Assembly (NCBI RefSeq): GCF_018873765.1
Contig: NC_057925.1
Span: forward strand, 5,715,568-5,779,567
Length of the DNA: 64,000 nucleotides
Reading direction: 5' to 3'
From: Telopea speciosissima
Lineage: Eukaryota > Streptophyta > Magnoliopsida > Proteales > Proteaceae
Shown: piece by piece, positions 47,570-59,921 of the stretch
How positions within the stretch are numbered: the first letter of the stretch is position 1
How the letters are laid out: each line of letters begins with the position of its first letter
The notes under the pieces: model-generated
The model's input: the letters and a program-made list of their open reading frames with translations, nothing else
Database searches by the model: none
What the model was told of the DNA's origin: nothing
Made by a program: the position numbers and the translations under genes

Positions 47570-47810
47570 GAACATACTAAAATCCTAGGAGGGGTTTGTG
47601 AACCTTAGGATGGTAGGTGAACCGTCCTCTATGGATGAAAGAAAACTTTATTCTAAATGGATCAAGATCCCTCCACCCACGGTGAATGAAATCTCATTTA
47701 CCGAAGTGCAAAAAAGAACGAGAATAGATTTCAAGAGCATATTTTGGACCATACAAAAACTAGAAAGGATTTGTGACCCCTAGGATAGTGGGTAAAGTTT
47801 CTTCTAAACC
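47570..47810 (-). repeat. CCATAGAGGACGG-family repeat, reverse
   Basis: Seen: TAGGAGGGGTTTGTGAACC, GAACCGTCCTCTATGGATG and CTCCACCCACGGTGAATG. Reverse-complemented these match blocks in 50930-51088 and 63616-63760. Non-coding. Confidence 0.5.
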
Positions 47811-48364
47811 AAATCATTAACATCTGCTACATCTCATTCCATTCTTTTTCAGAGATATCGACATCAGCCGTCTATACAGGAATTTGTCCGCATCAACCCA
47901 TGCAAGAACAGGGACCCATTAATTGGTGGGCCATGTTTAGTCATGAAATTCTATCGCAACCACGTCATAGTGTTTTAGCTTATCATTAATGGCATTAATG
48001 ACCAATCAAATAGCATTTGATTAAATATACTTTTTTTAAAAAAAAAATCTTCCCTTGTTCCATACGCACCATGTGTCCTTGAGATATAATACAAAAATGA
48101 GCCTTCAATTTCCTAATCTGATGATTCTGATCTCGATTCTTGATGATCTTGGTTGGCCAATCCTATACGAAAACTAGGGTTAGGACAATTTTATGACAAT
48201 CCTGACCTATTCCAAAACCGATTCTAATTAGATTTGGATCGGAAACGGTGGGGATCAGATTTTTGAATCTCCATAAACAAAAAATATATGTGAATCTATG
48301 TTTTTTATTCCATTTTATAGGGTTTTGATGGATTCTAATTTCCAACAAATTCTCAGCAATCTAA

Positions 48365-48489
48365 AGCTGTGTTTGGTATGTATTCTAGATCGATTTTGTA
48401 TTCTCGGATGATAAAAATTGTTGTTTTTATCATATGAGAATGTGAAATTGACCTAGAATATGTTTAAAAAATGCATATCAAACACAACT
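48365..48489. mobile_element. 125-bp Tourist-like MITE, TSD TAA
   Basis: Seen: inverted ends AGCTGTGTTTGGTATG and CATATCAAACACAACT flanked by TAA on each side (48362-48364, 48490-48492). A TAA duplication is canonical for PIF/Harbinger. A relative lies at 61119-61256. Confidence 0.75.
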
Positions 48490-49117
48490 TAAATCAGAAT
48501 TGACAAAGAATAATTCTATAACTGGTTTGAGTTTTTAAAACTTGAGTGGATTTCCTACAACGGAGAGGAGAAAGCTAAGCTAATCTTAAACTATTGTTAG
48601 TATCAGTCTTGTGGCAACTTATGTACGGATTGTTGCTGAAATTTTGTGGAGAAAGGGTTCTGATGTGGTATATGATATGTAAATTAATCATTATTGTCAT
48701 CATTACTTCTGTCCTATTGGATGAACTACCAATGCCGATCAGTCCATACTCGAGCAACACAAATCTACTAACACTTAAACTTAGCTTTGAAAGAAAAGAA
48801 AGGAGAGGGGAGGGTCAATAAGTCAACTGGGATCAGTCCCAATGTGGCAAATCCAATCTTGAACCTTAACAGTATCCTCCACGTTATAAACTTAGGCGAT
48901 AGTGTAGGAATGACTTCAATTATTAGATATATTAAAGGGAGTATCTGAATGACATCTCTATAAGTGTACTTAGATGTTTGGATACATAAAATGTGTATAT
49001 ATCTTAGTGGAGAAGTGATTTAATTAGAAAGAAATGTCGTCCTAACATCAACATATAAAAATAGAATTAAAACAATTCATGCATTGAGAGAGAGAGAGAG
49101 GAAGACAACCATGCATG

Positions 49118-49528
49118 TAGGGATGTAAATGGATAACCGAAATCCGAATCCGTTTAGGGACATCTGTATTTATTTAAAGATATCCGAAAAATAATCTGAA
49201 TACTTCGATTAAAATCCGTCCAAAAAAAAATCTAAATATTTAATAATAAAAAATTAAATAAATAATAGTTTTGAGGGTTTTTGAAGATTCAACAGGTTCT
49301 AGAATATGATGAAAAGATAATCATGATCTAAGAGATATGGATTGAGAGTGAATTGTATCTGCTAGGGGGAAGAAGGTCCGGGTTACACAAGGTAAAGATG
49401 TAAATGGATGGTCAAAAATCCAAATCTGATCCGCATCCAATTAAATCCGTTTAGAGGTATTCGTATTCGGCCAGGGAATATCTGGTTCCGATCACATCCG
49501 ATCCATACCCGATCTCTTTACATCCCTA
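49118..49528 (-). mobile_element. hAT-like non-autonomous element, TSD CATGCATG
   Basis: Seen: 411 bp between exact 8-bp repeats CATGCATG (49110-49117 and 49529-49536). Ends TAGGGATGTAAATGGAT and TTTACATCCCTA are inverted. Reverse-complemented, the body aligns with 10181-10615 (shared GATTCAACAGGTTCTAGAAT and GATTGAGAGTGAATT blocks). Confidence 0.85.
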
Positions 49529-50227
49529 CATGCATGCACTTCACCTACTATTGAAAGTTCAGAGAGCGAGAGAGAGAGAGAGAGAGAGATTTTAATTATA
49601 AAGAACATAGTAAGACATCCATGGACTTCACCTACTATTGAAAGTTCATCAATAACAAAATCTCTACTCCATGAGGTCAATTCGATCATTAAGTGGTCTC
49701 ATAGTTTTAGATTCAATTAATACAGTGATCGTGGGAACCACAAACTTGTAGCTAAGAGAAGACATGAAAATGAAAAAAGAAAGATTGAGAAAATGCAAAA
49801 GAACTAAATTACCTAACTACTCCTTTATTATGCTTAAAACCTACAAAACGTTTACCATTTGTTGGGGTCATGGAGAACTCATTACTTCATCTAAGTTGGA
49901 TGAAGTGAGGATGATTGGAGTTATATATGTAATCTCTATGATGTAATTCCTATATTGACTAATAAGAACTTAGATTTCTACCCAAAGGGTGTGGAGTTCA
50001 GAATCAATACAAGGCAAGAGAATTCCCTAAGGTAGTAGGAATTAATCCAATCTGATAGTCCAAGTTAAACAAAACATTGGCAACTGCTGGAATACTAGAG
50101 AGTCCCAAATACCTGATTTATGTTAGATGATGAGGATACAATGTGGTACTACAGGGTTTGGGAGTCCAAAAGTCAATAGCTTAATGATTTATATTAGGTA
50201 ATTTTATGTTATATTTGCATCATGGGT

Positions 50228-50378
50228 ATTGCATCCTCGTGTAGCCCCTGCAGTAGTGTCAGAGTCAATGAGAGCGCATAGGGCATCAGCACAGATGAGA
50301 TTTTTTATTTTTGGAAAGGCTGGGAGGTAATTCCATGCACTCCTGTGTTTGGACATAGGAGCCACACAACCAAGCAAT
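50228..50378 (+). mobile_element. MITE-like element, relative of 46486-46622
   Basis: Seen: left ATTGCATCCTCGTGTAGCC pairs with right GGCTCC-type GGAGCCACACAACCAAGCAAT. Interior GTCAATGAGAGCGCATAGGG. Non-coding. Confidence 0.5.
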
Positions 50379-50929
50379 GTTATTTTTTTATAATAATAAA
50401 GAAAAATAATAACAATAGTGATAATAATAATAATAAATAAATAAATAATTAATATGAAATTAGAGTTCCCTATGGCAATGGAAATCAATTATGATAGATT
50501 ATCTTAAACATCTTCTTAAATTGATAAAAGAGTAAGATTCACAATCAATGAGTTGGTGAAGACTAAAAGTTCAAGAATAACATTATTGAATTCTTTTTTT
50601 TAATACTTCAATGTATAATTTGGCAAAAAATTTCATGATCACTACTTTCTCTCTATTAACATAATAGACCCAACATCATAAAATACAACTTTAAGATGTC
50701 CTTTTCTCTTATGACCTAATGCCTATCTTCCACCCTTAATGCCTTCTACTTGCTTCCTCAGCTGCAACCATTATTTCATAATGGTAGCAATTGTTAGTAT
50801 TTCACTATTATTTCACAACAAATATTAGTATATCTCTTTCAAATATGATAATTAATCTTGAAGGGACCACTTATAATAATAATATGGTGACTCAATACTA
50901 GTTTTGTATGTGATATATTTTTTTGGACT

Positions 50930-51088
50930 AAGTTTCCTTTCACCCATAGAGGACGGTTCATCCATCATCTTAGGGTTCACAAAACCCTTCTAGGGTTTTT
51001 GTATGTTCTGAAATACCCTTCCGATACCCTTTTCCACCATCTCCTGCTCTGGGGTGAATAGGAACCCATTCACCATGGGTGGAAGGAA
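50930..51088 (+). mobile_element. CCATAGAGGACGG-family MITE
   Basis: Seen: inverted ends AAGTTTCCTTTCACCCAT and ATGGGTGGAAGGAAACTT, about 158 bp, interior CTAGGGTTTTTGTATGTTCT. Copies at 47570-47810 (reverse) and 63616-63760. Confidence 0.65.
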
Positions 51089-51579
51089 ACTTGGTCTTTT
51101 ATTTTTTTTTTTTCTCTCTCGTGATTTTTTATTTTTTAAAAAATAGATTTTTTTTTTTTTATTTCTTCCACAAGTTAATTTTTGTGGGTACCACATAAAA
51201 GGGAATCCACTTTTATCAATAAAAAAAAAAAAAACACATAAAGGGAACCCACCATGAGTCATGAGGAATATAGCTTCTTCCTCCTAATACAATAGAATGC
51301 AATTGCTTGGCATTAGTAGAAGTGGAAGCCCAATTACCTCCACCAATATTGTATTTGGTTAGATAGAGATAGTTATGTAGACTCTAGAGACTCAACCTCT
51401 CTGGTATCTCATTCATCATGAATTCAATTATTATATGTCAATAGAAAATTTTGGTTATAAGAACACTATTTTAAGGAACAATATTGCTAAATCTTGTCTT
51501 ATATAAGACTCAACAATGGATTATCTAATGTCCAAACTTGTCATGATCTGATTATAATCAATTACATTTATCTCATAAT

Positions 51580-52100
51580 CAGTGCACCTTGTTGTCACCA
51601 AGGTGGTGAGTGAGAATTTGTACTTTTGTTTTGATTTTTATTTAATTTATTTTTAAAATTTATTTAAGTTAAGGATAAAAAATACTTATTAAATAATTTG
51701 AAAATGATTATCATTATGTCAATTGTAAGACTTGTCATTGTCCATGTGAAATGATAAGATTTATCTTTATTTAAAAATAGAGAATGTTCTTTGTACTGCA
51801 ACGCAGACTGCGTCCAGGCACATGGGCCTGTCACTCAGGGGGCAGGGTGGTCATTGCACCCACCCCCATATGCCTGGGCGTAGCCTGCGCTACTGCACAG
51901 AAAACAACGACCCATTTAAAAAATAAGTATGTTATATTAAAAGGGCAAAAAAATAAAATTATAATTTCTTTTTCATCAATATTTTTCCATTAAAAATAGA
52001 GTAAAAACAAATAGAACCTTTATAATATGATGCATTAACACATAATATATAAAAAAGTAAATCTTGTTGTAACCAACCTTAGTGACAATAAGATTTTCCT
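51580..52100 (+). mobile_element. GTCACCAAGGTGG-family element, longest copy, with a nested MITE
   Basis: Seen: left GCACCTTGTTGTCACCAAGG, right CCTTAGTGACAATAAG, so the ends are inverted. Interior blocks follow the family order. A separate MULE-type MITE (51778-51913) sits inside with its own target duplication. Followed by an (AT)n run at 52101-52122. Confidence 0.6.
51778..51913. mobile_element. MULE-type hairpin MITE, TSD ATTTAAAAA, nested
   Basis: Seen: 136 bp between exact 9-bp repeats ATTTAAAAA (51769-51777 and 51914-51922). Ends TAGAGAATGTTCTTTGTAC and CAGAAAACAACGACCC are inverted. Core GGCAGGGTGGTCATTGCACCC. Same subfamily as 54652-54786 and 62459-62596. Confidence 0.88.
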
Positions 52101-52122
52101 ATATATATATATATATATATAT

Positions 52123-53265
52123 GGTTTAAACATTTTAAAATAAGTTTTGAAAAACTCTAAAATATGATGGGATAGAGTTTTGTTTCACCATGAAAATAGA
52201 ACCTCTTAATCCATTGGGCTCTGGTCCCTTGAATTGGACTGAGAAAAAGTATTATTTTGAATCTTGATGTCATTTTTTTTGGGTAATAAGTTAATGATGT
52301 TATTCATTATTCTAAAAATCCAATCACAATATCAAATCATCTTGGATGAGCTTGAGTAGCCCAAAACTCTCCAATATGATGCATAGATATGAAAAATCAA
52401 TTATTCATACCAACCTTTTATGCTTAGAATCTTTTAAGGCGGTGTTAAGGTATTTAGTTGATGAAAGGTTTATATATATAACACACTTTCTTATATAAAA
52501 CAGGTTTCAACTCTTTCAAACAAGCTTAAAAAAGCTTCAAAATATGATGCGTAAAATTAAAAAAAAAAAAATCATTTGATTGTCACAACTTTTAATGTTT
52601 ACAATGTTTTAGATGGTTTATTTAGGTGTATACGCGTTAGTTTTCGGTGTTAAATCCTTTGAGCATGGGAAAATGTACGCAACTAATTAGGAGCTCAACC
52701 TCATGTATAGGTCATGTACTCATGTAGCCCAAAAACGATTTCATAAAATATTCTAAATGATATTGACTAAAAAATTGTATTCTCATCTTATAGTAAAAAA
52801 TTATTTCTCATTGACATAATATACTCTAATATGAAAATTTTAAAATGAATGGCTTTGAAGCAGTCTATTCAACTATGAACTAAGAAAACTCTTTTTTACT
52901 AACATTAAATTAATAAATGATAATAAATTAATATTCTTTAATAATTTTTCTATTGAACAACTTATTTTTGTATTGCATAAGCTATAAATAACCTTCAATA
53001 CCTACTTACTAATCATTATTTTAAAATATTCATTTATATTACTAGTTGTTAGGATGTCTCTCTATTGAGAACATTATTGGACCAACACTTAGATACTTAT
53101 GCATCCTAATGCTATTATATCGATCTCAATGGATTTTTATTTTAAATAAGATATTATTATACTAAAATAAATACATTGTATACGATCTTTCTTTTGTATA
53201 ATACCCACATGAGTAAGTTGATGTTATAGAGAAAAATTCAGGAAAAAAATGAGAATGAGAGCAAA
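52123..53265. other. Intergenic, AT-rich
   Basis: No gene, RNA or element ends recognised. Very AT-rich with short A and T runs. Confidence 0.4.
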
Positions 53266-53274
53266 TTAACTAAA

Positions 53275-53451
53275 GGGACGTTGTTTTTTAGGTGGGACGC
53301 AAGGGCCACACTGTGCACGCCAACCAATGAGAACACACACGGTGGCATAAAAGGGGGCAGAATTTCCTCCAAACATGGGGGCATGGTGGTTATTCCGGCC
53401 CCTATTGTGTGTGAGCGTGGTCCTTGCGTCCCACGTAGAAAACATTCTCCC
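53275..53451. mobile_element. MULE-type hairpin MITE, TSD TTAACTAAA
   Basis: Seen: 177 bp between exact 9-bp repeats TTAACTAAA (53266-53274 and 53452-53460). Ends GGGACGTTGTTTTTTAGG and CTAGAAAACATTCTCCC-like CGTAGAAAACATTCTCCC are inverted, with GTGGGACGC / GCGTCCCAC arms next. Contains CCAATGAGAACACACACGG, shared with 11738 (reverse) and 63072. Confidence 0.88.
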
Positions 53452-54281
53452 TTAACTAAATTCTAAATCTACAAAGAAAGAGTGGTTACACTAAAGGATA
53501 TCAATCAAGTCAAGGGTTGAGAGACCAGAATCCACACCAGATCGATTGTTGTCGATTCTGATATGATTTCGATCCAAATCGCAAATTGTCTTAGAATCAA
53601 TCCACTAAAACCCAGAATTGGACAACCCCATTAATAATAAGGATGGTTTTGGGTTCTAGTTTTGGAATCCATCAAGGGTCATTCTAGGCGTCATTATTTC
53701 TAGTGAAATATAAAGCTTCACTATTTGCCACTTGGCAATACATGGTTAGTCAATGCGATAGAAGACCCCACATACATCTCAATGGCCAAATTTTAATCCA
53801 AAAAAAGCAAAGAAAGTTGCTCAAACTTTGAATTATATTAAAGTTTTAGTAAAATTACCAAAATTCCATCAAATAGAGATGAATAAAAAAATATAAAATC
53901 ACATCTTTGTAATTTTAACTAGTTCCTCTACTCATTTTAAGCTGAAACATGTGGCCAATGAGATGCTTGCCTAGTCTTCTATCACATGGACTAACCCATG
54001 TACCGTCATGTGGCAAATAGTGAAGCGACTTCACTTAGGCATAGCATCGGGGACGAAAACAATCAAATAATGATCAGGATGGATTGGTTTGGTTTCAGGA
54101 TGGGATTCCCAATGGTTCAAGAACTGAAAGACTGATCAGGAACCGATTGGGACCGGAACAACCAAAACCTTTCAAAAGGCTATAAGGTAACTTGTCTTCT
54201 CTATGTGGTGTATTAGGACCTCTCAGGCACATTCATTAATTATTGAGAAACAACTTCTAACCTCCAAATCCCCCCCCCCAT

Positions 54282-54450
54282 GAATTTAGCTCATCTCCAG
54301 GGAGCCCAGCAAGCCCAAGGTGCTATCAGCCGTTGGGCTGTGCCGCACACATCCCTAGGTGTGCATCGAGATGTATACGACACAGCTCAACCGCTAGATG
54401 CCCCCTGGCAGCACCTTGGGCGCTGGACTCCAAGGAGACGATCTGGATCC
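54282..54450. mobile_element. MULE-type hairpin MITE, sister of 30171-30336
   Basis: Seen: 169 bp, ends GAATTTAGCTCATCTCC and GGAGACGATCTGGATCC, nested arms with GGGAGCCCAGCAAGCCCAAGG / CCTTGGGCGCTGGACTCC. Flanks CCCCCCCAT and TCCGCCCAT are near-matching 9-mers, consistent with an aged 9-bp duplication. Confidence 0.8.
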
Positions 54451-54651
54451 TCCGCCCATAGCAAGAACTGAACCACCTCTAGATATTGACTCCAAAATTT
54501 GGTGAGAAACCATGGATCAAACCATAAATAAATTCTTTGACCAGTGCCGATCAAGTATTGACTAGAATAGGAATGGAGTAGCCCATGGTTTTTAAAATCA
54601 AATCAGAATTGACTGATTCGACTAAGAATCGATAGGGACTAATTATAATAA

Positions 54652-54786
54652 GGGGCGTTGTTCTCTGTGCCGCAACGCAGCTTGAGCCCAGGCACATGGG
54701 GTGGGCATAATGACCACCCTACCCCCTGCACAGGCTGTCCATGTGCCTGGGCGCAGGTTGCGCTGTGGGACAAAGAACATTGTCCC
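54652..54786. mobile_element. MULE-type hairpin MITE, TSD TTATAATAA
   Basis: Seen: 135 bp between exact 9-bp repeats TTATAATAA (54643-54651 and 54787-54795). Ends GGGGCGTTGTTCTCTGTGCC and GGGACAAAGAACATTGTCCC are inverted. Arms CCCAGGCACATGG / CCATGTGCCTGGGCGC. Core ATAATGACCACCCTACCCCC. Confidence 0.9.
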
Positions 54787-54949
54787 TTATAATAAAACCC
54801 GGTTCTATGCAATTTAAGTTTGACGTTGGGCCAAGTCAGATACCGAATCCTGAGTGATTCCATATCAGTGGATCAGTAAAGCCAATGGTAAAATTGTAGA
54901 ACTATCAAGTTTTTTGAAGAAAACTTGACCGATCCAAACTAATACAGTC

Positions 54950-55290
54950 CAATCTAGATCGGTATCAAATTCATATCAACAGAGACCGATACTGATTACT
55001 AAATGCACAGTATTTAATCCTTGGACTAGACTAAATAATGCATGTGATCATGGTTTGAGTGCACGGTATCGGGTTGAGCATCGATCATCTACAGAACCGA
55101 AACAATATTGATATGGTATTGGGTATTGGCATAGATCGGTTGCATCACACAAATTTGCCTTTGATTTAAAAAAAAAAAAAAAACAAAATTAGTTGTTTTG
55201 ACTGTTTTGCCTCTTGCCCGCCTGTTTCAACATGGTATCAGGATGGTGGCTAGCGAAACCGATACAAGTGATCCGATTCCGATACCTCAA
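54950..55290. repeat. TATCGG/CGATAC-type repeat
   Basis: Seen: GATCGGTATC, GAGACCGATACTGATTAC, ATTGATATGGTATTGGG and CCGATACAAGTGATCCGATT words. Same vocabulary as 1470-1700 and 21210-21570. Confidence 0.4.
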
Positions 55291-55299
55291 ACCATGATT

Positions 55300-56300
55300 T
55301 TTTAATATTAATTTAAAATTAATAATTAATTTTTAATATCTCAAACCAAGTTTTGATAGATGAGGGCGGCATTAAAACCTGATTTAAAACAAAAAAAAAA
55401 AAATATTAAGGGCAAAGTTGTCTGTCCATACCAATCCATATCAATATCGTATTAGTTTTGAAAGTGATCGATACCCAATCCGATATCAAAACCATGAATT
55501 TATTCTAGGCTCCTTCAATCCCTTCAGGCTTCGAGGCTTCCATGGCGGTTTGTCTTTGTTAGGCATTAGGCAATGCCTCCTTGGCTAGTGGGTCGTGCTT
55601 CCTCGTCTGTGGGGTCCTGGTTTTTGAGTTCAACCTTTTCTATAATCATAATTGACTCTTCTCTCATTGGACATCCATTTCAAATTCTCAACTCTCATTT
55701 GCCTCCCTTATATGGTTATCATCTCCAAGGAATTCTTCTTCTTCTTCTTCTCTCTCTCTCTGAAGTTTCAACGTCAACGTATAGCCATGGTAGCATCTAC
55801 AGATAAACTATAAAAAATGAAAATGGATTTTGAAATACTGTACAGATACGACCTTCCTTCCCCTTCCTCTTCCTCTTCTCATTCATTTTTTGAAGAATCG
55901 CAAGTCCAACCCTTACTTCTGTGCATGTGAGGCAGTGGTGGCGAAGCTTCTAGCAGTCTTATGGGACCCACACACGCTACAACCCCTTCTTTCTTTAATG
56001 GCTTAATTCATTCATTCATTCATTCATTCTTCTTCATACCCTCTTTCTCTCTGTTCTTATTTATGTGTGAAAGAGATATGTCGTAATCCTAGAGATTTCT
56101 TAATTCTGATTCTCTCTTCCTCTCTCTCACAAGGAATCTTTTAAAATCCCCAATTGCTGTTTCACTCAGAATCTCTCGTCTCACTGCCCAGAAAACTTTT
56201 CCTTCTTTTGCTTTTACCCCTTCTGGTTGGTGAAGGTTCGAATTCGCAGCGATTGAGACTTGGTGGGCTTCGAGTTATAATCCATGAGGAATCAGTGAAG
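55300..56300 (+). other. Upstream region of the PDZ-like gene
   Basis: Promoter and 5' leader are expected here. CT-rich runs (55737-55760, 56112-56130) and an ATTC repeat (56011-56030) are seen. The reading frame of exon 1 is open upstream to 56154, but without an ATG before 56301. Confidence 0.5.
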
Positions 56301-59300
56301 ATGACCATGGATCGAAGCTTGTCAGGAGGAGAAGTGCACGAGTTAAGTGGGAGAGGAGGAATAGTGTTGGCGATTGAATGCTTGAAAGGGAGCTCTAAAG
56401 CCGACGAATGGAATGGAAACATGCTTCAGACGGGCGATATCGTCGAGGAGCTCATGATCGGGAGCCTGTTGAACGTCCGATCGCCGTTCAAGAACGGAAG
56501 AAGTGGAGTTCAGAAGCTCCTGCACACGTCGTTCAAGAAGAAGGAGACATCGATTCAGGTCCGAGTTCGACGCGGCCGAGACGAGTTCGTTGAGTTGCAG
56601 GCCTGTATCGTTCCAAACGATGCCGCCGGGAAGAAACACTACATGCTTAGGTCCATCGATGATCCAAACTACGCCGTCGGATTCGTTGATCGGACGGAAG
56701 CAGATTGCCTTGCCTTGCAAAGTAACCTTTCCACTTTTCATTTTCGTTCTTAGTTTTGCACTTTTTGACTTCCCACGTGCCAGGCCCTCACACACGAAAT
56801 GTTTAGTTTTGACAAGTCAACATGATTTGGGCTCTTGTAGAACTTACTTTATTCAAACTTTTTCCCCCTTTTTGCTGGACATGAAAGGCTAGTCATTAAC
56901 TTTGTGTTTAAAGGAGTAAATTACTAGATAGTGTGGTGTATTAAGTTCACTTCTCTGGTAATTGACCTGTTTTCTTGACTGGACCACATAAGATTGCTCT
57001 GAACTCTCATTCTAAACGATTTAATAGGGGGGGGGGGGTTGACAATCTATCAAATGATTGTGCTACTAAATCCTTTGTAGATTTTTGTGCTACTGCACCT
57101 AAATCCTGAACTAGAAGTGGGTTAATGTCTTTAGCACTAGGTTGATGACCCATTAATGTTACACAGTGACCGACTTTTTATTGTTGGTTTGAAGAATTGG
57201 GCATATGGACTCTTAGCCTTCAGAACATCTATAACTTTAGATTGCCAAAGCTATGCTTTATAGACATTTTTCTGCAATATTTCTTAGCAAATTGTAAGAA
57301 AGCCTTGGATGAGATGTTCGCAGAAATTTGATCTGGTTGGTATTAATACTTTGGGGCACTCAGTAAGTTGGGTCAAGTGTTGTGTTGATTTCTTTGTTTG
57401 CGTGGTTGCTGGCTTGCAGCTATGAGGATGTAAGAGCATTCTTCCATGACCTTTTGGGTCGTTTGGTAGCATTGGTAGGTCTGTTCTAGAAGGGTTGTTA
57501 TATGGGTTCTTAAGTCTAATATGCATTTGTACCCTTACAAATTAACTGAGATAGATCATACGGATCTTTATTTAACTTCTACAGCAACTTAAAAGATAAT
57601 ATTTTGGATCTACAGATTCAAGAGGCTCTAGGGTGGTCGGGGCATTAAGCAGGGCACAGCTCCAAGATGGCTATGTGCCATACCCTTGGGAGAAGAAGAT
57701 TCAGTTGCTCAATGTTCCCAAATCTAGTTGCTTTCTTTCTTTACTATTACTTCCAAAGGCATCCGATCGAATTTCTTTTCGTTACAATGACGTCGAGGAC
57801 ACACTTGCTAGGGCAAATGCCTGGCTAAATGCTGCTCAGGCCTCAGGGGTCCCTGTAGTGTTCATGAATATCCAGACTGAGTCTCTTCTTACAAAGGTAA
57901 ATTTTGAAGTACACAGTCCTTTTAGTTTATATATTTATTTATTTTGCATGCCATATATATCCTCACTCCAAGTTTGGTCAACTTGGACCAAAATTTTGAA
58001 CTCTCCCTCATATGATGCAAGATGCCTTAGAACCACTATAACAAATCTTTTTTTCCCTTCACTGGTATACCTTTTAGCATTTTCCACATTGGAAATGTAG
58101 CATACCTCTTATGGACCTCTTGCAGTCACTGTGTTTGAGTAATGAAAGTGGCTGTGAAGTAGCATAAATAATCCAATGGGTCCAACCTTCAAACTTTACA
58201 ACAACAACAACTCAGCCTTATCTCAACTAAATGGGGTCGGCTACATGGATCCTTGCCCTCCAATCAGCTCTATTCGAGGTCATACTTGATACAAGGCCTA
58301 AGCTTTGCATGACTTTTCTCACCACTTCGCCCAAGGTCATTTTAGGTCTGCTCTTGACTCTTTTAGTTCCTTCAATCTGAATTAAATCACTCCTCCATAC
58401 TGGAGCATCCAAAGGCCTTCGTTGAACATGTCCCTGCCACCTCAAACGACTTTCTCTTAGCTTATCATATATTGGAGCTACTCCCAAACCAGCTCTAATA
58501 TGATTACTTTATCCTTCCTAGTTTTGCCACTCATCCATCTCAACATCTTCATCTCCGCTACATTGAGTTTATCTATATGATGCTTTTTAATTATCCAACA
58601 TTCCGCTCCATACATCATAGCCGGTCGTATGACTGTCCTATAAAATTATTGGTTTGATTGAAGGACTGTCAACTGTTGAGGATGTTCACTGTTCTGAACA
58701 ATTGAAAACAATATGAGAGGTTGTTCTGAAAGGAGCTTACAACTGAATAGGAAGAATATCCAGAAGGGATGATCCTTTGTGTAGCAGATCTCCAAGTTGG
58801 GACACAGCAGATGTTTATTGCAGATCCCAGAACATACATTTGTTGTTAATGTGTTGTATACTATGGTTTACAACATCATCTCTCAGATTTGAGATGCTTG
58901 TATGATCTAGGTTGTATCACTTTCTAGAATATTTGCAGCAGTGACTAAGGAAATTATTTATACATGTTTTTTTTCTGGTAACAGATCTCTGGGGAGACTG
59001 CTTCAGCGACTGTCAATGCTGGGTCATTTTCCGACCTATCAAATCTTGCAAATGTCAGCCTTTATGGGTTTGAAGATTACCATGGGGTTGATATTGGTGT
59101 GGTAAGAGCAGTTCGTCTGTGGTATGCACCTATTGGAGGAGAGGTTTCATTGGAGATTAATCTAAAGGAAGGTGACTCGAAGCTTGGGTTTGCAATTAGT
59201 CGTACAGATGAGGTTTGTTCTATATAAGAGATCTTTTCCCCCTTCAATTTGTTTTCTTAATGACAAGACAGGGTAGGAAATGCTCAAAATTGTTAGAAAG

Positions 59301-59921
59301 ATGTGTACTTATTTGTTTAGAATTTGCTTATGTTTCTCCTATGATGATGGACAGGGATTCGTTTATATCTCATCTGTTATTGATGATGAAAATAATGAAC
59401 TCGCATCAACACGATCAGGACTTAGGGATCTGTACAGAGAGGCAGAGAATGCATCTAAGCTACTGGTGATCTCAAGAGTATCAAACCAGAAAATCCTTCC
59501 TTGGATGGTTTCTTCAACAGGGGCAATCCGTTGCTTTGACACGGTGTCACTCAGCCAGAAGTTGTCATTACACCGCCATGCCTTGCGGCCAATTTCCATC
59601 CATGTGTTCATGTGGGACTGCATATTGGATTCCCAAAAGGGAGGCTGTAGCAAGTTTAAGGTGAGCACACCACCTGCAACAGAATACATATCTGAAGTCC
59701 AATTGCCATCGCATCCTTCAAATAACAGTGAATTCCAATTGCCACTGCGTCCTCCAAATGAAAGTCGAGTTCTGCCTCTACCTACTGAAGTTCAATTGCC
59801 ACAGCCTCGTATTGAACGTCATATCCTGGGGGATGGGCCTGACCTCACGGCAGATAGAGACACAGCAGGCGAACACTCATTTAGATTCACTAATTTTCAA
59901 ATCTCCAGCAACTGGGTATGA
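56301..59921 (+). CDS. Conserved plant protein with PDZ-like segment, function unknown
   Basis: Four exons: 56301-56721, 57616-57896, 58985-59212, 59355-59921, continuous frame, about 498 aa. The start ATG (MTMDRSLSGGEVHEL) is the first in the open frame; a second is two codons on. Residues 1-140 contain GRGGIVLAIECLKG and a basic QKLLHTSFKKKETSIQVRVRRG block. Exon 2 has RAQLQDGYVPYPWEKK. Exons 3-4 (about residues 270-385) read VRLWYAPIGGEVSLEINLKE, then KLGFAISR, then GFVYISSVIDD, a strand order with a GLGF-like loop that resembles a PDZ fold. The C-terminus is Pro/Gln-rich (EVQLP repeats) and ends FRFTNFQISSNWV. I cannot name the family. No signal peptide or membrane segment. The longest intron holds a LINE fragment. 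Confidence 0.8.
58199..58650 (-). mobile_element. RTE-type LINE 3' end, in an intron, antisense
   Basis: Seen on the minus strand: conceptual peptides MYGAECWIIKKHHIDKLNV, KMLRWMSGKTRKDKV, RLRWQGHVQRRPLDAPV and ADWRARIHVADPI, the usual tail after the reverse transcriptase domain of plant RTE-like LINEs. A (TTG)n-type tail (ACAACAACAACAA on the plus strand at 58199-58211) closes the 3' end. It is 5'-truncated to about 450 bases and sits antisense to the host gene. Confidence 0.85.

Noticed and set aside
56343-56795. 150-aa minus-strand frame over exon 1 of the PDZ-like gene
   Set aside because: Antisense shadow; the plus-strand frame continues through four exons with proper splice sites.
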